Source of the DNA: Ricinus communis
Lineage: Eukaryota; Streptophyta; Magnoliopsida; Malpighiales; Euphorbiaceae
DNA: 64,000 nucleotides
Direction of reading: 5' to 3'
NCBI RefSeq assembly: GCF_019578655.1
Contig: NC_063261.1
Coordinates: 5,402,446 to 5,466,445, forward strand
The notes under the pieces are model-generated. The model saw only the letters and a list, made by a program, of their open reading frames with translations, did not search any database and was not told the DNA's origin. Each line of letters starts with the position of its first letter. The stretch's first letter is position 1. Positions 34,895-49,200 of this stretch are shown in pieces. The position numbers and the translations under genes were made by a program.

Positions 34895-37800
34895 AATATG
34901 ATTGCCATGATACCTTATAACCAATTAAACCAACTCTGTTTAAAGGTGATAGCCGAAAGCTACTGAGAGGAACTCGCTTTCCATAACCATTCTCAGAGAC
35001 AAATAACAGCCATGGACCACTGCCCTTACTGCTGTTCAAATGCAATAAAGAGTACAAACTTTATTGTTAGCACTACCGTCATAGCATGAAACTGGAATAT
35101 TTTCAACTTGTTGAATTTCCAAGTAAAATATAGTAACTCGAATATTGTTTCTAATATTATCACTGAGAACCCCAAAACTAGTACAAAATTTCGATCAGTT
35201 AAAGAGGATTTTCAATGCTGCCAGTAATTGTATTCTTCTAACTTTTACAACATATATTTAAGAAAAATACTTTTAGTGGCATATTTAATATTAATTGGTA
35301 TTGGCCCCATGACCTATAACAAAAGTTTGATTGGTTAAAGGAATTCCTTAGTTCATATTTCTTTCATTAACTTTCACAAGTAAATTTAAATTATAACATA
35401 TAAATGCAATTTTCAAATAATTGATATTGTTATATATAATTGAGATTATTAGTCAAATATAAGAAATCTCTAAATTTGTCAAAAAGTTGTAATGGATGAA
35501 ATACAACTGTCTAAACTGGCACAATTGACATGATAACCTTGACTGCTTATCCAGATATAGCACCCAAAATTAGTTCACTTTGGTGAAAGTCATGCCAAGC
35601 TTCCGAATAAAGTTCAGGGGAAATTTTGCATCTCGATGATAGAGATTGCAGCCCTATCAAAATCATTCTAGTAACTAAGTTAATTTAATGCTGAAGAAAT
35701 AATACATAAAGCAAGTGTATAGGATGTTAAAGAAATTACTTGCTCCTAGGATCTTCCAACACCCTCTCCAAGTCCTTTCGCATGGCAACTGGAATTATGT
35801 CCATGCTAGCCATCTTATCTCCTCCTTTCAGCCTCATGGCCACTCCACCTCTTGTATTTCGGCTTAGTGCTCGGATCTGAGTTTCATAATAAAATAAAAA
35901 TCGAAGAGGAAAAATGACTAATAGGGGACGAGATATGAGCTAAAAAGGAATTAGGATGTGAATTAATATTTAAGACATGTTGAGAAAAGAAAGGATTGAT
36001 AGAGAAGTCAGCCCGAAAAGACCATGAAGGTCTATAACCAGTGGTTGAGAGAACAACCAAATGAAACCTCCAAATGACTTGGTGTTTGTAATAGAATCCC
36101 AGAGCTAGATAATTAATTATGCGAAGGATTAACATATCCTAAAAGTGAACCTCATTGATGCCCAATGCTTGAACATTTTTTTCTTGGAGAAAAATTTCTA
36201 AATTCCCCAAGAGGTTTGGCCCGAGTCACTTTCAAAGCTGCTTGTTCAGAAAATGGGCACCTTGATCATTATACGATCATCAGTAAAAGAAATGGGAGAT
36301 GGGTAGTTTATCATGAACCAAATTCTATAATTTAGGAGTGAAACCTAGATATATTTGGAATTTCAAAGACTAAGTACTAAAAGGATCTATATCATTGTAC
36401 CTGAAGGTCTAAGTGCCCTAAAGTTGAAATAAATGGTCAAAGTGCCTAATTTTGAAACAGTAAAAAAGAGGCAATATTAGACCTAATATTAAGAGGTTTT
36501 GCTATTTTCCTCTTGCTTAATTGTAATCTTTCAGTAGGTACTTCATGGATAGGTAACACCGATAACTGGAAATATGGATTTTACAATACGTTTGATGCTA
36601 AAATCTAATCCATGTCTATTCTACATTCCATGTGCCTTTTGCAAATTTACACTCCTTCCAATCAAGGCTCTTGGCAAGGAATGCAAGTGAAAGAAGGAAA
36701 AGAATTAGATACAGTAAAAGTAAATGAAAGTTCTTTGGTGGCTCATGTCAAAGTGGCTATAAATAGTCCTACCTGAATCTCCATGTGGTTTGAAAGGCAA
36801 CAAAAAACGAGAGAAAAACATGTACACATACATTCTCACAAGAACTCAGGATGACCATTCCATTTAGTGAAGCCATAGCCACGAGATCATTATTTGTGCA
36901 ACAGCGGACCCATTTTAGCTCATCACCAGGAACCTGGGAAGTACGAATTTTAATCCCAAAATAAATTAATAGATTAATTAAAGAGAAGAAAAAGGAAGAA
37001 GAGGAGGACAAACCAATTGAATTGCTATTATTCCTGTTGAGCGAATGGCTGAGAAAAGATTCAAAGGCACCTTCTTGATGTAACCATTGACCGTGAGCAT
37101 AAGTAGAAACTGGTCTCCAGAAAACTCACTCACAGGAATAATGGAAGTTATTCTTTCACCATCAGACAAAGATAAAATCTGTCTCAAGCATGAAATATAA
37201 ATTGGCATCCTCATCGCATGAGAAAATGCGTTTGTAACAGCAAAGAGAAAAGGAGTACAGCACTAATGATTACCTGGACCAGTGGTGTGCCAGCAGCAGT
37301 CCTGCTGCATTCAGGAATTTTATAAGCACGAGCAGAGTACACTATTCCCAGATCACTACAAATATAAGTTGTCAGTTGTACAATTGAAAAAGTATGGTAA
37401 GAATTCATTATAGAATGAAGAATCACAATATGCAAATGGCATACCAAGCAATATGCAAAATGTGATAATGCAAATTCAGATCCGTAAAAAAACCTTATCA
37501 AAGTGGTTAACGTATATAAATATAAACAAGATATCTTCAAAAATGTGGTTATTATCAGGGAAATAAGATATGAACAAGTTGTCAGGTAAGAAAAGAATCA
37601 TAGTCAAACTTTTAGCCAAACACCATTATTATCAGCACCAGAAATGAAGTGCTAATTTTTCAATGTAAGTACCATTGGATTGCCCATAAGCCATAACAAA
37701 AGGAAATGGGAATTGTTCATGTTCACAATGGAGGCAATAGAGGTGAACATGAACAATGTTCACAATTCACAATCACCAAAAGTTCAGCAGACAAAGGAAG

Positions 37801-40219
37801 ATATTAAGGATGATGATTATACAGAGATCTATATGTATCAACAAAAGGCCAAGACATGTCTTCAGAAAAGAAAAAACAATTTCTTGAGTTCATGAACACA
37901 TATCAGAACAATAATATACAGAAAGGACAAAGCATGGAATAAGTACCTAAAATATAGAACGTGGTCATGTGCACGACAGACTATAGAATCAGACATTGCA
38001 TCATTGACTCTCAGTTTTCCAACAGATTTACCAATTGTTCCACGGTTTTGAAGATTGAAGGTGTCGGGCTTCATCCGCTTCACATAACCCTTTTCACTAA
38101 AGGCCTGAAATTAAATGAGAAGATATTCAACAGTTATCATCATACGACCAGAAAGAATAATTGCACCATTAAACAGAAATCATCAAGAGAAAACAGCTAC
38201 TAAAAGTTGTTCATGTAAAATACCAGAAGCATTTCTTCATTTGGAACAACATCTATATCATCAAGTTGACCGCCATCTGAGTCCTCCAAGGATGAACGTC
38301 TTGGACTGGCAAACTTATTCTTGAGCTCTACTGCTTCTTGTTCAATTAACTAAGACAAGAAAAGAAAGAGGAAAATTAGGATATGATTTGGCACCAATAC
38401 TAGGACATGGGTCGAAATTCATTGTTAGAAGTTCTTTTTACCCCTGTAACAATTGCACGGCCACTACATCGTTTGAGATGAGGACTGTCCTAATGTAAAA
38501 CAAAAGGAACATCGCTAACCACAATCACTTTTTAACATTTATAAATAGGTGGACCAGGCTGGTAATAGGTCAAAAATTGATAACATCTAGAAGTCACAGT
38601 GCACCATGTTGCTCAGATTGGGATACAGGTGTTACATGTGTATATGCATATAGATGTCAGACCTGTTTGATGTCCAGATTCTGGGCTACAAGGAAAGGGC
38701 TCAAAAGAGTCCAAATTTGTGTACATATTAGTATATGTCCACAAATTTTCAGTCATCTTGAATACAGGCTATTGGATAGTTGAAGATGACTCAACCTAGG
38801 TTAGACTATTGCACCATTGCAAACTTATCAAAAAAACAGCCAAATGCAATTAAATACAACTCCGTTGCAGGTGAAAGCAAGGTGGACAATGCTTCTCAAC
38901 AATCACCTACTTGCCTTTTTACAAAACCAGGCAGGTAAAAGAAAAAACAAAGACATGAAAAAGAAAAAAAGAACGAGCAAGTCCTTGTGAAAATTAACTT
39001 AGAATATCACATACATCTTCAAATGAAAATTATAACTAACTGGTATTATATTAGCCAGAGCAGAGATTATCAAAATTCTGCTACTACAGTAGCAGCAAAA
39101 ACAACATAAAAGAATGCAGAGAAAAAGATTAACGATATTCTAAAATATATATATATTTTGAAGCACTTAAACTGAATGGCATATGTCTTGTCCTATAGTA
39201 TAATTTCTATAGAACAGAGAACTTATTATAGATAATAAGCCTGGTTATATAAATGCAACCACATGAAAATTGATAGAACTAAGGAGATCAATAAATAAAT
39301 GAAACAAAATAACAATCAGCGTTATACTAAATCGAAACCTACAGAAAAGAGAAACAAGTATATAACTATGAATCCCGAACACAAAATGGATACACATGAT
39401 GCTTAAGAGATTTTAAGTCAGTCTGAGTTAACTTAATATGTGCTAGGTAAGTTTGTGATAATGTCTATGCAAATATGGAAGAAAGGTAAGCAAACAAATC
39501 CATAACTGTTAAATTAAATCATATATAAAGTGACAGGGGTAGCCAGCAAGGAACAAAATAAAAGTGGAGAGAGAAGCTACTATAATGAGGCACATAAGAT
39601 ACGCTGAGAACAGTGTCTAGAATTCTGTACCACCCATCCCACACAGAAATGCCCAAGCAATTAAAAAAATAAGTAACATTTGCTGGAGTACCTGTAATAT
39701 GTTATGCCTACTTGACAGTAGTTCCTCTAGCCTTGAAATTTGTTCCATCAACAGTTTACTTTCATTGACAAACTTCTTTCTCTGCAGAAGCATTTGTATT
39801 AAATGAAAGCATTTGCAAATTGAAAGCTTGTATGTAAACAAAATCTGAAATATTGAACCCAATTGATAAAACTGAAAACAATAAAAAGCACCATAAATAA
39901 AATCTAATTAAGAAAACTGAATAATAAAAAGACTGAATGATAAAAAGCATGGTATAAAAAATTGTATAATTGGGAAAACTAAAAAAATTAATAAAAAGCC
40001 CAGTATAATAAATATAATTGAGAAAACTGAAAACATAAAAAGCACAGTATATAAAATATAGTTGAGAAAACTAAAAATAATAAAAAAATACAGTATAAAA
40101 GATCTAATTGGAAAAACTGAACATAACAAAAAGCCTGGTACTAGTCACCTCAAGAAGAGTAAGTCTTCTTAGACTTATGTCCAATATAGCCTCAGCCTGC
40201 TTCTCAGAAAGACTGAATT
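33656..40219 (-). CDS. GYRA: GYRA visible exons 12-23: coiled coil and C-terminal pinwheel
   Basis: Exons 12-13 give [20 protein letters not shown] and [20 protein letters not shown], the coiled-coil arm and dimer contact. Exons 14-23 code the DNA-wrapping beta-pinwheel: [98 protein letters not shown] and [19 protein letters not shown]. The position of the bacterial GyrA box reads QNRGTIG instead of QRRGGKG. Exon 20 has two adjacent acceptors (CAGCAG), so one residue may be optional. The last exon ends [12 protein letters not shown] with TAA at 33656-33658. Confidence 0.93.
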
Positions 40220-43200
40220 CTGCATTGAGGAATGTGCAAAAACATTATAAGATAATTCTTCGAATACTTCAACAAAACCAAGCATAACTATGTAAATGAG
40301 AGCAAACGCCATATGCTAGAAGGAAAATGTTTTTAAGTGTTACAGGATACATATTAAACTAAATAGGAATGTATATTGATTGGGAAGAATTGACATGGCT
40401 GAATTATACGAATTAAACTAGTTATTCTTGCTAAAGCAGGATTAGTTTGTTTGTATTTGTGTGTGTGTGTATAACATTATGAATCAATAAATAAGAAATT
40501 CTTTCTCAATTTGTGTGTTTACATGGTATCAGAGTGACTGTTGAGAGATTAGGGTTACTTTAGTAGATGGTTTAATATCTAGTGCTCTTAGGTCTAGTAC
40601 AATCGCCCAACTCTATCCATTCCTTTGTCATCTGTTTTTGAGTTTACCACAATTTTTTTTTTAATTTAATTTCTTAAAGTTACTCGTGCACTTAACTACT
40701 GTCTAATTCTATACTGATCATTGTTTCAGGATCTTATGATGAAGAAAATTATTGGCAAAGGACATGAATCAGAAGGTTTTACATCTTGCATATACAGGTA
40801 CCAAAACCCGTAGCATGTTCTAGAGTACTAACTACTTTCGAAGCACATTTTCAGTTCAGATATCCTTCTCTCCCTCTTTATCCAATTTCATAGTCTGTCC
40901 TCATTAGATTGCGAGTCCTATCAGTTTGCCAAACACCATCATCTTAGGTCGAGTCTTAGGGTCAATAAACTAGCTAGTGCTCCTTTTAAATTAGTTCACT
41001 CAAATATTTGGGGTCCATGTCAATAAAATCTAAACCTAGATTTAAATATTTTGACTTTTGTTGATGATTTCTCGCGTATGACTTGGTTTATTTGACAAAG
41101 AACCATTCCGAGTTATTTTCAATTTTTTATGCCTTTTGTGCTGAGATCAAAACTCGATTAATGTTTCTATATAAATGTTACAAAGTGATAATACAAAAGA
41201 ATACTTATCAATGTCTTTTCAGTCTTGCATGATTAAAAAAAATATTCATCAAACTTCTTGCGTAGATACACCATCCCAAAATAGGGTGGCATTATTGAAA
41301 CTTTAAGAGCCCTATAGTTTCAAATGTATGTTCTAGGACATTTTTGGACTGATGTAGTTTCGACGTCTTGCTTTTGAATTAGCCATATCCCTTCATCTGC
41401 TTTTAATGGTTAGATTCCTTACCAAGTACTTTTTCCAAACAAATCATTATTTCTTATTGAACTTAGGATATTTGATTGCACCTGTTTTATTCGAGATGTT
41501 CGCCAAATCACAAAACTAGATCCAAAATCATTGAAGTATATCTTTCTTGAGTACTCTTGTGTTTGAAAAGGATATATAGATGTTATTAACCCAGTCTTAA
41601 CAAGTATCTAGTGTTGACTAAAGCCACTTTTCTAGAGGATAGATCATTTTTTCAACCTTTCACACGCCTAAGTCAGGGGGAGAATGAGGATGATGTGTTG
41701 GTATATTTTATCACGTCTCTTGTTTCTGTTTTTGTTTCAGATGTCTCCATTCCTACTCATCCATCAATCACTCGGGTCTACTCTAGATGGCAAAATACTC
41801 CTGATCCTTGTCCTGAACCAGATTCTTCGCCATCAGATCCCGTGTCAAGTGGTGATCTTCCTATTACCCTTCGTAAAGGTGTAAACGTCATTGTACTTAC
41901 CCTATTTCTTCCTTTGTGTCTTACAACCATTTGTCACCTACTACTTATTCTTTTATTGCATATACTTCGACTCTATTTTTGTTCCTAAGATTGTACAAGA
42001 AGCTTTAACCCATCTTGGATGGCACAATGCTATGATAGAAGAGATGAATGCTTTAGATGGTAATGGTAGCACTTGGAACTTAGTTGATTTACCTACAGGA
42101 AGCCCATTAGGTGTGAGTGGGTCTTTGTAATTAAAATAAATCCAAATGAATCAATTGCATGATTAAAAGCCCATACTGTAGCAAAGGAATATACTCAAAT
42201 TTATGGAGTTGATTATTCTGACGCCTTTTCAACTATTGCTAAGTTAACTTTTGTCAGTTTATTCATATCTACGGCAGTCATTCATAAATGTCCTCGACAT
42301 CAGCTAGACATCAAGAATGCCTTTTTCTTTTTCATGAAGATCTTAAGGAGGAGGTGTATATGGAACAACCTCCTGGTTTGTTACTTAGGGGAGTATAGGA
42401 ATGTATGTCGTCTTCAAAAGTTTATGGGAAATGACTTAATTGAGATTTGGTCAAAAGTTTAGGGGGTTATTCATATCTTTTGCCCAACAAAAATAAAAGC
42501 ATGTCCTTTTACACTAAACAATAATCACAAAGCGATCCTAAAGAGGTCTCCTCCACATACTAGATGACTATGTAGTTGTCAACCTTGTATCCAGCCATCC
42601 TGCAATATGTCCTATATTGAAAAGTGATTATGAATTGATGTACTTATAAGAGCCTAATGAATTATTACTAACATCTAGGCGTTAACTTTCGAACCATATG
42701 GACAGGTCCAACCTGCATTTAGTTGTTGGTCAGTAATTCATGTAGGCTTAGGCATTAGAAATGGTATCATAGCAACCTATCAGTCCGAGTATAAAACTAA
42801 GTTGTGATGGTCAGACTCTTAATAATAGAAGAAGTACCCATGTCAATAAGACACAACATTGGTACTGGTATGGGATCCTTCCCCGATCCTTCATTTCAAA
42901 AGTGGACACGGCTGATTTCAAAAGGAAAACAAGCGCATGTAGGACAGCTTTTACAGCAACAAATGGGAAAGTTATTTGTAGGAAGAACTCTTGTTGGTTA
43001 CTTCTATGGTAGAGAAGATGAAGAGTCTTTCTTTTTTTTCTTTTTATTTTATATAGAAGAGATATGAAGATTTAAAGAAGAAAAGCACATCTTTTACAGC
43101 TAAGACATGGGAAAGTTAAAGATACATAAGAAACTAAGTGAAATTTGGTTATTGCAAAGACCACATGTTAAAAGAAGGCAGCACATTTCTTTGAATCAAA

Positions 43201-46200
43201 GAAACAGTGTGAAATTTGGTTATTGGAAAGACGACTATTAAAATTGCCTTGGGATGATAATTTGTAAATAATGTATAACACTTGTCATTTTAATAGTTAT
43301 CATGATAAAGGTTGTGTGCATGTATAACACTTATTTATTTTATTGAATTAATTAGTATTTATCAATAAGTTTTAATTTCAAAATAAAATTTAGAATTTTT
43401 AAAATTATTGAATAGTAAATTATTACTTATTTGGAAATAATTATTATGTCACTTAACTAATGTGCAATTAAAATTAAAGTGAAAATATTTTAAGCAAATC
43501 ATACAAAAAATGAGCAAGTAAAATGTTTTAATCAAATCAGTTTCACGTGTGTGCATGAATTTGAAAAATATCCCCGTACCTATACCCAAATTTTGAATCC
43601 TTTTTAGCCGTGTCCACATATCCTAGATTCTAAAAAATGAGAAGTTCTACTCAAGGATATGTATCCTTATCGGATACTCGTATCCGAGTGCAAGCAACAT
43701 AGAAACTAAGTGTTGTATGCAGGCAAAAAGCATAATTGGGCCTTGAACTTTGCACTTTTCTGCATCTAGCCCCCTCAAGTTAACAATGGCTCAATTAGGC
43801 ATTTCAACTTTGTAATTTGGTGTAATCGAGCCCCTCACTTAACAGTTGTTAGTGCGTGTATTGTACTTGCTTTTGGAATCGCATGTAACCTATTATATTG
43901 AATATATTAATAATTTTTTTTGTTTTAAATTAATAATAAATGAGAAAATGCGAAGCAAGAACAATAACAATAACAAAACCAACAGCAAACGTAAGAATCT
44001 CATACCTCAATAATCCCAATCCCTAATATTTGACTCTCTTTCTTTACAACCTCGTAATGACAATCCTAAAACTAACTTGATATATGGATTTATTGATATA
44101 AATATCGCAGTCAGACATTACCCAAACTTGAAAACCTTGCCAACTGAGCATCAATACCAATTCGTGACTTACCCAAACTATAATTTTACACAATAATCAA
44201 TAAAAAGCTTCATTTTCACCATCCATCATTCCCTCACTACTGTCACCACCACCAACCTCCTTCTTCTGCTGCCAATTCTACACCACTCAAGTTTTTTTTT
44301 TTTTCGGTTATTGTGATTTTAGGTATTGGGTTTGTTGTCAACAATTAGTGGGTATTGGTATATAATATGAGAGAATGAAGAAAAGGAAGAAGAAGATGAT
44401 GAAACAATGTAATCAGATCTAGTTTGTGGAAGTGATAAGAGAAAAGATAATGAAAAGAGAGAAACTGAAATTGTTTTGTTCTCTTGGTGTGATACTTTAT
44501 TTTTATATTAACATCGTTGACCAAAAAAAATTGTTTTTTATTAGATCTGTTAACGTAAAGGCTCAATTACACTATATCACATACAGACACTGTTTTGAAC
44601 TTGAGGGATGTCGATACAAAAAAAATGTAAGGTTTAAGGGTCCAATTATGCTTTTTTCCTTTGTATGAAGCTAGGTGCTATATCGTGTTAAGTCAGTGGG
44701 AGCCACCTCCAAAATCTGTACGAGCCATCGCTAAAATCTATGACTCAGCCGGTGGGCTACGATTATGGAGTATTGGGCTATAGTCTAAATTTGATGAGAC
44801 GTCAAAACTTTGTGTGAGTTTGTAACATGCCATCTTGAGTGGGGAGTTTGTAACATGACATTCCACATTAAAAAGTGATTGTGGATTTGATGTTCTTATA
44901 AGAGACTAAATGCGTTGCTACTAACACCTAGGGTAGATTTTTGGGCCATATGAACAAATCCAACCCCACCTCTAGCTGTTGGGTCAGTAATTCATGTAGG
45001 TTAGGATGTTACACATCCACTATACTCCAAAATGCAAGCATAAAAGGAAACGTGATGGAAAGGACAAATGAAGTTGAAAACTAAAAGTATATATTGGAAC
45101 ACAAACAAATCACCAACTACATATTAGAAGCAAAACTAATCACTTTACATGCGCATGAAAATTACAAAGCAATATAATTTAGACAAATATTGTATGGAAG
45201 GAAAAGTCCAGAAATATAAAAAGTAAAGAAGCTTACCGGTCCTCAAACCAGCAGATGCAGCTGCATTGCTTGAAGCCTCCTTAATTATTCGAATTACTCC
45301 ATCCAAATTATCGAGACCGATCACAATACCCTAAATGAACATGTAGGAGACATAAAAAATCAGGAGAAAGGATAGACATATATATTAAGGAAGTCTTTGA
45401 ACATCTCTTGAAACTGAAGTCAACCATTTTCTTCCAAAATAATGACAACTCAAATTTGTATCGTGGTGCTATATGGCATTTATAGACAACAGAAAAAAAA
45501 AATGTACCCAACTTACAAGGCATGCCTCCCCACCTACCACCCCTGCCCCACAAAAAGAAACCCACATAAGGAACAAAAAGCTCCCTCAACCCAAGCATGG
45601 GCAGGAAAGAGAGAGCTTGATTTTTTTCTAGTGGCTATGTGAACTAACCAATTACCTTAACATACCTCAACAATATGTCTTCTTTCCTGTGCTTGCAAAA
45701 GCTTGAACCTGGCACGTCTTTCAACAACAGAACATCTAAAATCTAAGAATGCCTGGCAAAAGAGAACAAACTATTTACTACAAACCCATTTTTTAAAAGC
45801 TGGAAAAGTACAAACAAAAGAAAATAAAAATAGTTGAAAGCTTAAAATAGCAGGAGATCTATGCAGATGAAAACTTAAAAACAAGAACTTTACGAGTTTA
45901 TTTAAAAAAATCATGCATAACAACTCGCCTGAAGCAAATCTTTTAGACCCATTTGCTTAGGTTGTCCATCAAGAATACTGCAATATAGAGCAAGTCACAG
46001 TCAGCACTGAATGCCACAACACTAACACAGAATATGCAGTAGAAATAAATTTTTGAACAGAAAGGTTACTATGAGAAAGAACCAGATGCAGTACCAAGAC
46101 TTTACAGTATGCATCAGGTATTTGATATTGCTAAAGAATTTACCTGTCATGTTTGCTGAACAGGATAGCTAACTCTTAATACAAAACATCCCTAAGAAGC

Positions 46201-49200
46201 TGCCTGGATAATAGTTAATGCAAGATTCTTACATGCACCAATATCAATTTTAATACAACAGAATCCCTAGGTTGGACTTGGCAATAATTAGATTTTTTCC
46301 TTTTCCCAATGCTAATATATTTTGAGGTACATGACTCTTCGCTGGATAGTGAGAAGTGTGATTATAAGAAACACATTACATCAGTGTCCCTCATAGTTAT
46401 AGAGTCTTAAAAGTTAATACAAATATTTCATATTAGAAAGCGGAAGAAAGCTCATCTGGATATCAATCATTCTAGTATAGCAGTTTCTGTTTTCTGTTAC
46501 CTAACTGGACAAAAAAAATTTCCCTCTTGTTTTCTGGTGATCTTTCTGTATACTCTTACTATAATGTGTTTTAGTGCTTGCACGGATAACAATGTCGCAA
46601 ATAGGAATTTTAGAAAGTTCACTTTAACAGAGCTAGTTCTCTGTTCCCAACCCACAATTTCCCACAAGAAAGCCTTAAAGCTAACTCCTAGTTATGATAC
46701 CACTGCAGTGGAATACAGTCTTACCTGTATGAAGAGGCCACTATGAAGCCCAAATCTATATATTGGTAAGTACACATCCAGGACTTCTAAAACAAGTGGA
46801 AGCTTTTTTCACTAGGAAGCATTTTTCTCAGTGATATTGCTAAGAAAAATGTCAACTAGAAGTGAGTAATATTGCTAGAAAATGAAAGCAGTGCAGTTTA
46901 CAATTAAATATGAAAGAAGGGAAAGAAAACAGTTACACCGTCATTTGCAAACCACAAATTGGAAAGCAATATCAGATAAGTTAAAACTGCAAAGCTATAA
47001 ATGTAGCAGACATGCAGACTCTTGAACGTAAAACGAATTTGAATCAGAATATGAAAATAAAACCACTAACCCGACCATATTGCAGCTAAAGCTAGATTGA
47101 AGAGGAGTAAGACGATAAAGATTATTCAACACTATTGATGGGTCAGATCCCCGTTTCACCTGTAAGATGAGGGATAGCACATTTAGTAAGTGCAAAGCAT
47201 TTGCTTTATAACACAGCACCTTGCAATTATTAAAATACCTCAATCACTATGCGCATTCCAGAACGATCACTTTCATCACGGATGTCACTGACTCCATCTA
47301 AATTCTGTCAGAAAAAAATTAATGAATCCATTATTCAATATTTTTAGTGAAAATGACAAATTTACTCAACTTGGACCTACAACATATCAGATAGTATCAA
47401 AGGCTTCATTGTACATTACGAGATCAAATTATAAGTAGTCATTTTATATAACAAGTACATATTTCAGGCTCAAAGCATTGCAAGGTGAATCTCAATATTC
47501 ATTTCATTAGATAATTGAAGAAAATAGCCTTTAACATCGACTATAACTTAATAAGAAAATTTATTAATCAAATATAACATCAAAATTGATTCTGTAACTA
47601 AATATTATGCAAGGTTCATAACTTTTGATGTAAAAACCTCAAAACATTATCATTTGGGGGAAAATTTCCAACACTATTTTATTTCATTTCACACAGAAAA
47701 TCCATGGCTTGGACAGAGAAGAACCAATTATACTAGCACATAGGCATAAATGAACTTAAGTAAAATTGATCAGAACTACCAGTTATATATACACAAGATT
47801 CATGAAGTGGAAACAATAAAACAATAAATAAATAAATAAAGTTTTAGTTATGATGGAACTCATGTTCAATATTGTCCTCTAGTTTACCATCTTTCTCCCA
47901 CTTTTTGCTTTTGCTCTTGATTGGAATACCGTCATATTTTCACAATGTTAGGTACCTTATTATTTTATTTTATCCCTTTTTCTCTCTTAATTGAGAGAGA
48001 AACACAAGCAAAGAATTACTGGTTCGCAAACAGCAAGTGATAACCCTTCATATGACTCAACTCAAGTAGTACACAATTAGCAGGCAATCAAGCACAAAAA
48101 AAGCCATTTGATCCCCGAAAGTATTGTTGCTAAAAAGCAGTATTAACACATTTTTGTTGCTGTTCAACCAACTTCAGCAATACAAAACTCACCACATTTC
48201 AGTCTGCAGTTGCAAAAAAACTGGATATTAAACTACTTCAAATAATATGAAAATACCTTATTCTCTACAAGTTCAGCAATCTTTTCCACAAGTGATGCTT
48301 TGTTGGTTTGATAAGGAATCTGTTCGATTGGAAAACATTACTCTCTTTTATAACTTAAAAATGAATATGTGCAACCAACAATCCACTCAAATGATCACCT
48401 CTTTTATGATAACTGCGGTTCTCTTGGTCTTTGAGTCAAGTGATTCAACTTCTGTTTTTCCTCTAACTATGATGCGTCCTCGTCCAGTTCGATATGCCTC
48501 TAAGATCCTTGAAAAATAACCACATATCAGAAACCATATACATCTAATGAGAATACGTACAGCAGCAAAATGTGCTTAGTGTCTTAAGTGTGAATTTAAT
48601 CAATCTTTTCCAATTGCTGGTAGATTCTTTTTCTATTCTTATCATTAAATGCTCTAGAATATGCTCAATATTGCTCACTTATAAATGCATTCATGAGGCA
48701 TATTATCAAGGTCAAGCACGAGAAGGATTGAAGAGAGAAGGATAATTCCCGCACGCATATGCATGTTGATGTAAGACATAACTTGAAGTCTTTATTGCTC
48801 TAAAATCAAGGATTTGTGATTTGATCCTTTAAGATCATCTCCTCATCAGGAGTAGAAGGTACTACAAACGAACCTAGGGCCCAAAAGTATTAAAGAATAT
48901 AGAAAATTCTTATAAACAGACTAAGGTTATCAAGCCTAATTTGCTCATAAATAAATCAAGATCGAAATGAAGAAATGAAAAGGCAAGATACCAAAAAGTT
49001 AAACACCTCCAAATAAAGCCTGAAACCTTTTTATTACAGTGATTTTGGAACTATGGCAGATTTCTGCGTTTGTGGTAAATGAAATTGATTTGAGGAAAAA
49101 CAGTAACCAAAATGCTGCGCTAGAAGGTAAGTTTAGGATGTATGAAGTGACAAAGCACAATCCTAATACATACAATTTCCCTATAATTAGAAAATTTAAG

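Larger units (their letters stand above)
42601..45013 (+). mobile_element. TRIM-like LTR element with target duplication CATCC
   Basis: Two diverged direct repeats (42601-42761 and 44849-45013, about 161 and 165 bp) begin TGCAATATG/TGTAACATG and end in CATTAGAAA/ATGTTACA. The first is followed at once by a primer site, TGGTATCATAGC (42762-42773). The second is preceded by a purine tract, GAGTGGGGAG. CATCC lies immediately on both outer sides (42596-42600 and 45014-45018). Short LTRs and no gag or pol make this a terminal-repeat retrotransposon in miniature or a similar non-autonomous element. Its interior is enlarged by a nested MULE-type element. The repeats differ at roughly a quarter of sites, so it is old. 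It lies in GYRA intron 11, antisense. Confidence 0.8.
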
